DNA of 64,000 nucleotides from Xiphydria camelus (taxonomy: Eukaryota; Arthropoda; Insecta; Hymenoptera; Xiphydriidae): the NCBI GenBank assembly GCA_963678675.1, contig OY783193.1:29296016-29360015 (forward strand), given 5' to 3'. A model generated the notes under the pieces. It had not been told where the DNA came from and searched no databases. It was given only the letters and a program-made list of their open reading frames with translations. Below are positions 22,381 to 32,440 of the stretch, one piece after another. Positions within the stretch are counted from its first letter, which is position 1. Every line of letters starts with the position of its first letter. Both the position numbers and the translations under genes were made by a program.

Positions 22381-22729
22381 TATTGGATTATGGAATTTTG
22401 GCAAGGAATTGATTAAAGATAAATTCAACGTTGAGTGGGAATTTTAGATATTTTATTTGGAGGCCTTCGCAGCTTCACTGCCAGAGAGGAACTAAGCCTC
22501 ACAAAGCAGACTCCTTGTCCCTTCTATTTCTTCTCGAGGGTTTTATATACGTCACTTGTATATATTTTAAGTAAGATAGTGCACGCGTGGGTTCTTAGGG
22601 AGAGATAAACATATACATCCTCATCTCACCCTCTAAACTTATAACCACTGCTCTATAGCACATACAGAGTCTTTGTCTTATTCAAAATAGTTAAATTAAA
22701 TTAACTCTTATTTTGTATATATATCAATA
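22381..22729 (-). repeat. copia 5' LTR
   Basis: 349 bp partner of 7572-7921. In element orientation transcription would start here and run leftwards. The TA-rich end and short length are typical for copia. Confidence 0.93.
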
Positions 22730-23248
22730 CTGTTGACCAGTGTTATGAGTGATGCTATGAATCAACCTTTCGAATTCCGTCGCTCGATGTGACGGAACAA
22801 TGATAATTTAGAGGAATTGAGCATAAAAAACAAGGAGCCCACATAAGGAACAGAAAAAATAAGGGGCCCAACTTACGCACAATCGTTTTTGTTTATTTTG
22901 TGGTTACAGTTATTTTTTCGAGCAACCAACCACACTTTCAATGCCATAAACTGATCAATCATTCCTTACACTTCAAAAATACAAATAATTTGAATTACTT
23001 ACCGGTCAAACTCCGTCAACAATAAAACAAATACGAACGCACGAAAAAGTTTCCCACAACGGCAAGAAATTGTTTGAATTCTCAATTGTTAACCATGAAA
23101 GATTAAAACCGATGGTGGAGACATATGTCGGGGCGTATCTAAACTATCACAAGTAGGTGACTTTGTAAGTATAGAGATCTACATATGAAAATAAAGAGAG
23201 GGGCCCGTTTAATGACCGGGGCCCGACTTTGGTGACTTTCCTCTATTA

Positions 23249-24783
23249 TTGTATGGTAATGTTAACTATACGAAAAATGATCGGAGACATTTATTGACTA
23301 TGCTACAGGTTGATCTGATTGCCGCAATCATAATCTTTTGTTACTATAACCAAAACTTCACTATTTCGAAGAATTCAATTTTCTCACATTTTTTTTATTG
23401 CACATTCCCAAAAATTTAGACAAAATTATTTTCTTCGTATATCTTCATTTTTTATTTTTAGCCTTATTTAAGCTGGAAAACGACATTTTGAAATGCAGCT
23501 ACATCATCGTGCTGTAAGCCAATGTCTCTCGTACTCGTTGCTTGACATAAGTGCATCTCTCTTGTGTTTTAATGACGTCATAACGTTGTAGAGAGAAATG
23601 CACTTATAATTGCGTGAATAATTATTTTTCCGAGTATTTTCTTTTTCGTGTGATATTAAGTATGTGTACAGATTACAAATTGAATTTAAAATTATGACTA
23701 TTTTTATATGAGAAGACCGAATTATGGAAACATGGTTGGCGCTAAAATCGACCGCGATTTCTGATTAAATTTATGTTCCCGTCATCCAGATTTTTCTCTC
23801 AATGCATGATTCTAAATACTTTTCCAACAACAGCCAGAAATATGGCCCCTCATTTACTACACATGTTTCTTCCGGAGTATTTACGTTTTTTTTTTCACGA
23901 CACTCCGTCATCGTCCATATCACCGCGTCGAAAAAACAACCGCTCTGAGCCGTTTACGAACGCGAGTTTTTAACGATCGCTCGATCGAAGCGCGCGATAG
24001 TGTTAATTGCGCCTACGTGTATACGCGCGAGTACGCGACAACACCAATTTACCTCTAGTTTTAACGACTTCGACTTGCACGACTCCCGCAAATCTTCGAA
24101 ATTACAATCCGCAACACTGTAAACGATCTCCCTTACACAAGTTACTTAATGCCATATAACGTCGCGACTAACCACGCGATTTGCATCAATATCCTGTTAA
24201 TTTGATTGAAAAGCGTACGTCAATTCATTTATGAGATTGTCACGACAGTAGAATCACTTACGATCGTTATTTTACTATATCGCCTCGACGTGACAATGAA
24301 CAATCGATATAGCCATTCGAGGATTGCACGCGATGATTTTTTTCCAATCAAAATTCCGCTAAATACTGATAACTGAGTGCACGACGTTAGTTTGCGTTCA
24401 TAACGTCAAGTTTAAAAGGCCGGTGGAACGACGGCGAAGTTTTTTTTTATAATCGTAGGCATATGTACTCACTCTTCACGCACAGTGGAAGTTGACATCT
24501 CTACGTCCTCCGTCACAAATGGTCGCACTCGTAATGCGAAAAACAGATTAGACCCTCTGCCCACACGTGTGAGGGAGTCGCACACGCTCGAGCGTTACTA
24601 CATTAACGGAGTCCGAGCGGCTACATCTATATAATAATGATGGTAATAATAATAACAGTTATAATAATAATAAATTCCTTTATTAGCGATAAGAACTAAG
24701 AAAACAGTATTTGATGGGAATTATTTTACGATGTACACACAGTTCGAGAAAGAGAAACAGAAATCACGGATACTATGTGATAA

Positions 24784-24820
<37 letters not shown>

Positions 24821-25460
24821 AAATAATTTTCTATATATATATTTATTTATTTATTTTTTATTTCTATAGAAAATTATTTGGCCCGAAAAGGAGGTATATA
24901 TGTATGTAATAACGTTCGCTGATAAGATGCGATACCGCGTATGTCAGATAGCATCGGGCGAAACGTTCATCCAGTGATAACGTTCCTCGTAAAAAAATGT
25001 TTTTCTCACGACGAGGATCGGTGAGTAGCGCAAATCCGGCCGCCACCCGCTGACAGAACGCCAATCGTTCGAACGCGGAACGCCCGTAGAGATCGCCAGT
25101 CGTCGCGCGTTCTGAGAAATTCGTTTGTAAATGGAGTCGTCATAAAACAATGATAGCATCTTGAAATGCGCTAGATGATAAGACGGGATTGTAAAGTCGA
25201 CTTACATGTATACTCGTTTTCAATTTTATAGAGCACACGTTAATCAAACGGTCCTATCTTTCAGCGGTGCGCCTTCCTCTCACAACAATCGGATTAGTTG
25301 TCCGCATGACGTGTCTCCGCGGAAGTTTCAACTATAGTATGCTAGTTATTGTAGCAAGTAATTAAATATTTTCTACGTGTCATTTAACTCTCCGTGGTCA
25401 CACGTCCGTACAGTTCCGCGATGGTCACAAATAGGTCAAATGGACCCAACTGATTTTTAA
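23249..25460. other. intergenic, microsatellites only
   Basis: No gene recognised. Contains (ATA/ATAATA)n at about 24631-24672, (TA)n at about 24783-24816, a TTTA-rich tract at about 24838-24866 inside an imperfect hairpin (AAAATAATTTTCTATA..TATAGAAAATTATTT), and a small hairpin AAGTGCATCTCTCT..AGAGAGAAATGCACTT at about 23552-23607. Confidence 0.5.
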
Positions 25461-25467
25461 AAAATAT

Positions 25468-25766
25468 ACGGAGAAAAAGGATTAGTAAAAAATTATGGGA
25501 AAACCCATGAATTTTTACAGTCATCCCAGTAACAGTGCTTCTCGAGGTCAAGGGTTGAAGTTTTTAATAGATCATAGCATACTTTTTACAGTAAAATTCA
25601 TCAATATCCCGTTAATATGTGCCGGGTGTTTACGGGTTTACACTGTTATGAACTGTAAAGAGTACGTTATGTCTATTAAAAAATTCAATTTTTCATCCCG
25701 AGGGGCTCTGTTACTGGGATTCACTCTAATAATTGCTAATCCTTTTTCTCCGTGTAGCCACATGAA
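25468..25766. mobile_element. hairpin MITE, second copy at 53035-53335
   Basis: CGGAGAAAAAGGATTAGTAA at the left is mirrored by CTAATCCTTTTTCTCCG at the right. Inner blocks CCCAGTAACAGTGCTTCTCG and GAGGGGCTCTGTTACTGGGA are complementary. A diverged copy with the same blocks lies at 53035-53335. An open frame at 25495-25785 is incidental. Confidence 0.75.
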
Positions 25767-25769
25767 AAA

Positions 25770-27100
25770 CATCCGTCCAATTTAGACCGAAAAATTCTGG
25801 AACATTCTTCGAATATTATTGTGAAATATCTAATCACCGTGTCTACGTAAGAAATGAAATGATGACATATTTAAAAACGATCGTGAATACAAGATGCATG
25901 AAAAATGAATTGCTTCACTAAAAGGATCACAACTTCTTCATTTTTAAAGCTTTTTTAATAAAGTTAACGCATCATTCTCATAAGATACGGTAGGTACTCA
26001 GAAGCATTAAATAGTTCTATAGTGTACGTTTCAAAAACGATTTTTTCCGAACTCCGAAGAAGGTTCGTAATACGAGTTTTAAGAAGAAGCTATTTATTTC
26101 GAGATCTGACGAGTTATGACTGTAAAAAAAAGACGTACAGTCAGCTTTTAAATTGAAACTTGGATCAAGTAGATCCGGGTGACCAAAAAGGGTTAATAAT
26201 TGCGGCTGTAGGGCATCTTATTCGAAATTTGTCAATGTCTTCTTCGTTTGCAATCGTAGCTACTTTTTTGTTGTCTCGAATGTTAATTGGGAGTGCTATG
26301 CAATCTTTGAAGAACTGATAATAGTCTTGACGGGATTTGTGTACATATATTGCACGATAGGAAGAGCCATTTTCAGTTATCTCGAGAAAGAATATCTTTG
26401 ACGCCGTTGGAATTGTAAGTGCAGATATATATAAACATTATTCGTAGCTTCGTGACTACCAAAGTGACGGCACTGTATTGCCAACAGTCTTCTAGCGGCG
26501 GTATCAGTATCGCAACCTTGGCGGAATTATAGCGGCAAAATTGCTGTAACGTTATAGGGAACGATAATGCCTATCTCGCAGAAAATGATAAATGTATGAA
26601 ACTTCTACAGTCGAGTTCTAGTTTATTAAAACTTCAATAATATCATTGATATTTAATGAAGGATAGAGAGTATTACAATTTTAAATATATGTAACATCAA
26701 TTGGAAGGATTTACATGCAATATTACGAGACGAAAAGACGACTTCAACTTTGTAGAAGCGAAGAAACGAAATAAGAAGATGACATATTTCTCTTTTTCTC
26801 TCTTGTACAGGATGTTCCTCGTGCTTTAAAAATAAGCTCGTCATCAATTTATTGTAAGTATCATAGTCAATGTGACTTGAAGATACAAAGCATTCGGCTA
26901 ACGGAACGAGTGTTGAAACTATCTCTAAAGTATCTTAGATCAACGCGATGGGACTGACAGTAAATACATACATACATGTCTCCGGAACTTTCTCCAGTTG
27001 ATTAACCGAAGCACTTGACTGAACCCATCCTAATTACTAATTAGTCTGGCTTCAATGGCAAGCGAAACAACGGAAGGTCTATCCTTCGGATTACTTTACA
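25770..27100. other. intergenic, nothing recognised
   Basis: AT-rich sequence without a recognisable gene, array or hairpin of note. Confidence 0.4.
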
Positions 27101-27109
27101 GATTACGTG

Positions 27110-27672
27110 AAGCTTCTCAATTGTAAAAACGTCGTATGCAGTACCATAAATTCTTTTTCCTCACTCATGCCCATTTCAAGGCCCTTGCAGCCTATTTGTA
27201 GACCGCAAGATGGCGTTTTTCCCGCGTGACACTGACCGGGAGTCCGCAGGCCTTCAAAAGATTGTTTAGTCCGAAGTGGGTCCTTTTTCCAAATTGATAA
27301 ACGCAACGTGAAGTGAGCCGTGTATACTTATGTTTGTTTTGTTTTGAGAAATGGGCATTCGTGAGAAAAAATAGTACCTATAATGTGTCATTCGGCTGAA
27401 ATCCTCGGATTTTTAAGACTGTGTTTAGGTTACGAAACAGAGTAATTTTATATTCGATTAGTATTAGAGATGTATGTTGTATTCGAAATAGAAAGAAATA
27501 GTATCTTATGTCATTAGGCGGAAATCCGAGGTTTTTTCAAACTGTGTTTAATTAGGTCGTAGCACGAGGCACGGTGAGGGGACGAGGCTCGCCTTTGGCC
27601 TCTCACCATACCTTGTGCTACGACCTAATTAAACACAGTCTGAAAAAACCTCGGATTTCCGCTTAATGACAT
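27110..27672. mobile_element. non-autonomous element, tail-hairpin family (copy 1)
   Basis: Shares with 51796-52790 and 56345-56745 the blocks CCTCACTCATGCCCATTTC, GATGGCGTTTTTCCCGCGTG, GTCCGAAGTGGGTCCTTTTT and the hairpin of AGGTCGTAGCACGAGG..CTACGACCTAATTA flanked by GGAAATCCGAGG / CCTCGGATTTCC (27525-27665). Non-coding here; the 51.8 kb copy keeps a small open frame. Confidence 0.75.
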
Positions 27673-27679
27673 ATAGTTA

Positions 27680-28836
27680 TTATTGTTTTCAATTATATAA
27701 CTCTACCCCTGAGTAGGTATCTGAAAGCACACCGCTGCACTCTGGTTGCAGTATTACGGGCGCATACATTCGATGTACGAAAATTGACGATTGCTGCTAA
27801 GAACAGTAAATTTTAAGAATTCTCTTATTAGAAACTGAACTGTATCATGATTTTAACTAGATAAGCTCATATTTATTTCTTCATTAAAATCTTTAAAGTA
27901 CCGTAGAATACCGTTACCGGTAGAGTATCCGGTAATTCTCTTACCTGAACGGTAGCACCACCGGTAGGTTCTTCTCAGAACTAACTTCTCTGCCATTTCC
28001 TCCGTCGTGCGTACAGTTATACACGTACTTTTGTGAGGTGTGGTGGAAAATATATTCCAGAATTGTGTGTTATACATGCATACACAAACGTCTTATTAAC
28101 GAAACCACAAAAGTAAGTACCCGTGCTACATGACTTTATTTTCGAATTACTACTACTGATATTACATATTATGTCGAATTTGTTTGGAAATTATATTTGT
28201 GGTTAAGTTTCAATATTAACCCATTACCTAGTGCTCGCTGGCTAATTGCCGAGCAATTTCTTGCTTCAAACATTGGATTAAGCATTTTCGCATTTTTAAA
28301 AATTTTCCCGGAAGCCTTATTTTATTAAAAAAAGAATACAGTTTCTGAAACCAATTTCTAAACATTGCAGAAACAATTAATTGAATATCCGTAAATAAAA
28401 GCTGTTTGGCAATTGAAAATGACACTGATCACATGAGTTAAAATAGATCCAGGATAGACAGCAATGTTGAAAAAATAATATTTAGAAATTTTATTCCCGC
28501 TTTAAAATATCACTATGAAAGTATAAAATGCCGGAATTGGATGGTAGGACTCTGTTTTTAAATCGTAGAAAAAATATAAACTGAAATAATAAGCAGCATA
28601 CTTTTGACATTTAATTGCATAGTAATGCAAACATGATGCATCATTTGGCAGCAATTTTACACATACTGTTGCAATTTTCAAGGCACTCCATGCTGTCTTT
28701 AACTTCCAATAAAATGTAAATGCAAACGTATCTGTGCATAATTCTGCTATCATTTTTCAGTCTGCAATATCGTCATAATGCAGATAATATGTTACCAGAT
28801 GTCTATCCGTGAGAAGAATAATAATAGCATTTCTTT
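27680..28836. other. intergenic and 5' flank of LLPH
   Basis: No gene seen. A 3' splice site (CATTTCTTTCAG) ends at 28840, just before the LLPH start codon, so the 5' part of that transcript probably lies in this stretch. Confidence 0.45.
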
Positions 28837-28844
28837 CAGCTACG

Positions 28845-29330
28845 ATGGCTAAATCGTTACGAAGCAAGTGGAGAAGAAAATGCAAGGCGGTGAAACGAGA
28901 GCGCTATGGAGTTAAGGAACTCGCGAGGTTGAAGAAAATTCTGGGTATCGATGAAAGTTCCAATGCTGACGTCGAAATGTCAGAATTATCGAAGATCGCG
29001 ACAGGTAACTCTTCAGTATCAACGCGCATCAGCAAGAGCAGCAATAGACGAATTGTATTTCCTTCAGTAACCAACGCTAAAACGATTAAAGAGGATGCAA
29101 AGGCAAAGGAAAACGAGACAGACAATATCGTTGAAAAAATGGATGATGGCGGAAGGGTGTATAATAAGAAGACATTACGAGATCAGTATGGAAACTATCC
29201 GGTGTGGTTGAACAGAAGAAAGATCCTTAAACATAAGAAAGGTAGAGCAAAGACGAAGAAAGCAAGCGCTACCACGCATGGTAGACGACTAACGCGAAAA
29301 GAAAAGAAAAAATCAAGGGGGAATAAGTAA
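28845..29330 (+). CDS. LLPH: LLP homolog (LLPH), nucleolar/chromatin-associated small protein
   Basis: 161 residues from the ATG at 28845. The N-terminus MAKSLRSKWRRKCKAVKRER is the diagnostic LLPH start. Near residue 115 comes YNKKTLRDQYGNYPVWLNRR, matching the conserved NKKTL.DQ.GQYPVW block. The protein ends in a Lys/Arg-rich tail like family members, with an acidic, Ser-rich linker between. An in-frame upstream ATG at 28809 is rejected because the family always begins MAKSLRSKW and an acceptor site (TTTCAG) ends at 28840. LLPH proteins are small basic nucleolar proteins linked to ribosome assembly and, in molluscs and mammals, neuronal gene expression. The frame is intact. It converges on the EGFL7-like gene, 275 bp from its stop. 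Confidence 0.92.
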   Translation: MAKSLRSKWRRKCKAVKRERYGVKELARLKKILGIDESSNADVEMSELSKIATGNSSVSTRISKSSNRRIVFPSVTNAKTIKEDAKAKENETDNIVEKMDDGGRVYNKKTLRDQYGNYPVWLNRRKILKHKKGRAKTKKASATTHGRRLTRKEKKKSRGNK

Positions 29331-29605
29331 ATTGTTTAGGATATCTTCCCACGAGTATTTTCCATTTTACGACGAAATTTATATTTTATTACAAGATACA
29401 GGCGTTATAATTAGTTCTTTAAGTACAATGATATGTAATTTGTAACTACGGTAAATGCAATAATGGTAGCCATGCCTGGGATTTGGGCTTCGCATTTGCC
29501 TAGTTCTCATCTCTCTTTTTCACTGATATCCAAGTACGATCCCCGCAATAGTCGCAATGATGGAAAACGAGACGTTGATTCGTCCTCTTCAATGAAAAGC
29601 GATAG

Positions 29606-31477
29606 TCACAATTGTCTTTTCAACGCGTTCTCGAAGTGTTGCACTTGGTTGGTTAGATAAGGGACCATCTTTGACGCACGTTCAACGCGTGATAGTTTGA
29701 CCTTCATCTCGCGTACCTCGTGTTGTAAGCGTTCCTAAAATTCGAATAAAGGAAGATACTCGAATCGTTTTATTTATCAGGAATACCCTTTATGTTTATC
29801 TCAGCGAGTTTTATAACTTTCATAGGAATGAAAATATTGAGTTCCATTAAAAAAAATTAAGTTCATATTTCATGAATAACGCATTTCACCAAAAATTTGT
29901 TACATACATCGTATGGACATTTTGAAATCAAAGAACTTTTATGCGAAATATTTTTCTATAAAATGACATAACAAAAATAAATGGGGTGTTATGTTAAAAT
30001 AAGACACCCTATACATATAGCAGAACGTCCGATTAGTGTGTAACGTCCTACGCATCGAGAGACTTTGTAGTCTTGCGTCAAAAAATGAAAGCACGCGTGT
30101 GTGAAAACGAGACTGCTGTACTCCAGGTAGAAAAAAAATGGTGATATTCAAAAAGCTGACCGATTGGTTTACGAAAAGTATGCCTAATGTGTGTCTGACC
30201 GAAAGTTAACTTCATCTTCCGGATAGCGATAAGGCATCTTTATGTTACCTGTAAGGAAAAGTCAGCTTCTGGACGGACATTAGGCATACTTTTCGTAAAC
30301 CAATCAGTCAGCTTTTTACATACGGACATTTTTTGAAATCTCTAATCATTAGTAAATCGAGTAAATAATTTACTTGATTTACTAATGATTTGAGATTAAA
30401 TTTAATTTACCTATTTAACTAAAATTTAATTGACTTTTTTACTGCAAGTAAATTATTAGTAAACTAGTAAATCGTTCAGCTTTTTGTACGCCGGCATTTT
30501 TTAAAGTACTTCGCGTATCATTCGTACCTGTTCAAGAGGTTTCAATTTCTCAAAAATCGGGATATTACAATTCTACAGTCTTCACCTAATCGTCCTTACG
30601 AGAACTTCGATAAATGAAAGCTCACCACACTTTCCACGGCTTTCCTCATCTCGTCGATGTTCTCTATGGCCAAATTTATCTTCGCGCTCATATTCGTCGT
30701 CTCTGCTTCTCTTTCCCGTCCTCTAGCGACTTGCTGCAAGTACGTGGTTTTTATAGCATACGTACGCACGTATAGGTACTTGCATATTTTTAACGCGCAC
30801 GAAATATCGCCCAGCTAAGTGCGGTATGCTACATCTGCAACGCGTACGGATTCCACACAAGTGGCAGAGCGCTTCGTCTTACCGATTCCAACTTAGTCAG
30901 CCTCTTCAAAATGAACTCGTAATCCCTGTCGATACTCCCGTCGCCAACCTCGTTCTCCTCATCTGTACAGCGCAAAGGAAAAGAAATACATTACGTTACG
31001 CACGCGTCCACTTCGATTCTTCGGATAGTATACGCGCGTGACGAGTCAGATATTTTTATATTTATATAATTGCCTCCTCCGAAGGAGGTCTAAATCGGTT
31101 GATGGGAGAGCGTGGATAGTGACGGCAGAGCGTTTATGCGGCATTCGAGTTTGGCGGAAGTGCGATACACGAACCTTGCGAAGCTGGGCGCCTCGTGGTC
31201 GGAAACGTTGACCCGTAGTCGTTCTCCAAGTCGCGCGCCTCGAAGGCGGTACCGTCGCCGTCTGCAAATGAAAGCGCGCGGTTTTCGGTTATTTCTCCGA
31301 TTCGTACGCGTTCTGGGAATATAAGAGAAGAGATCCTCGGAGAAAACGTACCGTTTTTACGACAGGACTCTCCGTCGGGTTGCAGCTGAAAACCGGCCCT
31401 GCAGTAGCACTCGTAACCACCGACGATGTTCCTGCATAGCTGAGCGCACGGTTTCTCCGTCACGCACTCGTCCACGT
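29606..31477 (-). CDS. Egfl7: EGFL7-like secreted protein, 3' five exons
   Basis: Exons (- strand, in order): 31477-31352, 31261-31175, 30962-30883, 30733-30626, 29734-29606 with the TGA at 29606-29608. All introns are GT..AG and phases agree (1,1,0,0). The first exon is a complete calcium-binding EGF domain: DVDEC, six Cys, GGYECYCRAGFQLQPDGESC. The next is a Thr/Pro/Arg-rich spacer. The last three form a charged helical segment ending KMVPYLTNQVQHFENALKRQ, probably a coiled coil. EMI, EGF, Ca-EGF, coiled coil is the layout of EGFL7/EGFL8, secreted matrix factors. The first EGF exon is at 44998-45093. It could be another EGF protein, but the QK-DVDEC junction and C-terminal helix fit EGFL7 best. 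Confidence 0.82.
30150..30318. mobile_element. hairpin MITE in the last EGFL7-like intron
   Basis: AAAAAGCTGACCGATTGG at 30150 is mirrored by CCAATCAGTCAGCTTTTT ending 30318, with arms continuing through TTTACGAAAAGTATGCCTAA. Smaller palindromes of TAGTAAATC / GATTTACTA follow at about 30350-30395. Confidence 0.75.
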
Positions 31478-31489
31478 CTGGGGGGAAGA

Positions 31490-32440
31490 AAATCGAAGCG
31501 CGAATCGTCACGGTCCGCCCCGGGATTCGACACGAGTGAAGTGTACCGATCGTGAAGGAATTACCGAGCGCGCGGGTATGTGCGTTCACACGTGTACGCG
31601 TGTACTCGTGCGTGTACTACCGGCGCGGACCCTTTAGTTATATCGGTATAGGTATGTCCGTATAGTCCAGTGCATTTAGGAATATTTTATAGGTGTGACC
31701 CAAAAATTTCAGATACATTTTGAAGTGAAACTTCTTTGCTGAGGGGACTAAAAGCGTGGTATGCAACGAAAATTCCTCAAAAACCGTAACGAACCCACAC
31801 ACTCCAGCGCTATCGTACGTGCCTCACTCATACACCGATCTCGACCCTGCCCCATTCCACTTAGGCCCTTCGCACACAACGCTACACAGGTATACGATAC
31901 TCGACGAGTGTACACACACCACGCGACGCGACTTTCGTCGGTGATGCTATATATTATACTCCCGCGACCGGCATGCTCAAGTGGCCGATACTCGTGTCGC
32001 CTAGACTGTTCCGTCGCATAATTATGTTTTCTTTTATTTTACATCGATCTATTTTGTTGTTTGGCAATATGTTTATATGTACTCGAAAGAGCTCTTTCTG
32101 CTCTACAAAACTGTTATAATTGTTATTTCGAATAATTAAATTTTTGATGTGTAAACATCTATTACGGCGGTATGAGGATAAACCTCGGGAATTGGGACGG
32201 AAATGTGAAGCCGGATGTGATTAGTGCGCAGTCATTCGTGCGCAGCTACTTCAGCGCTTGCGGCCTAGGGTGGTATTACATTTTCTTGTCGATGATGTCG
32301 ATATAGTAAATCGCTATACAACCTACTAATAGCGCAGCTAGCATTGGTGACGCACACAAGCCTAATCACTTTCTCCTACCTTCCCCACGCGCTCCGTAAA
32401 CAGCTAATACTTGTATCTCTCTGTCTAAATAATCTATATA
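31490..32440. other. EGFL7-like intron start, no gene
   Basis: Apart from the dispersed repeat at 32054-32138 (inverted copy of 123-217), nothing recognisable. A GTGTACGCGTGTACTCG-rich patch lies near 31588-31615. Confidence 0.4.

Larger units (their letters stand above)
7572..22729 (-). mobile_element. copia (Ty1/copia) LTR retrotransposon, three insertions inside
   Basis: Two nearly identical LTRs (7572-7921 and 22381-22729; termini TATTG..CAATA) enclose, on the - strand, gag, protease, integrase, reverse transcriptase and RNase H in copia order. The target duplication CTGTT is intact at 7567-7571 and 22730-22734. The reading frame is cut at 18133/20954 by a foldback and at about 10762/17838 by a foldback plus a THAP transposon, and several frameshifts lie in the pol fragments. 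Without insertions the element would be about 5.3 kb, a normal copia length. Confidence 0.93.
6611..22742. mobile_element. palindromic MITE (TTA target), split by the copia element
   Basis: CACTGGTCAAC at 6611 mirrors GTTGACCAGTG ending at 22742. Each end is flanked by TTA (6608-6610 and 22743-22745). The arms are the inverted repeat 6620-6925 / 7260-7560 (for example CAGGATTTTGAAATACTTGA). The copia retrotransposon inserted about 8 bp from the right terminus. The 3 bp TTA duplication fits PIF/Harbinger-type MITEs, but no transposase is present to confirm it. Confidence 0.8.
5954..23248. mobile_element. outer TIR element hosting the nested stack
   Basis: The sequence ATAATAGAGGAAAGTCACCA near 5954-5973 followed by GTCGGGCCCC is matched in reverse complement at about 23216-23248. 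Further GGGCCC/GGAGCCC motifs lie just inside both ends (about 6147, 6155, 22838, 22861, 23202), like subterminal transposase sites. All sequence from 6611 to 22742 is a later insertion, so the original element was only about 1.2 kb. The superfamily is unknown and a target duplication cannot be fixed because the inverted sequence runs into the flanks. Confidence 0.6.

Noticed and set aside
22731..22745. GTTGACCAGTGTTA next to the copia 5' LTR as a copia feature
   Set aside because: It is the end of the host MITE (mirrors 6608-6621), not part of the retrotransposon.
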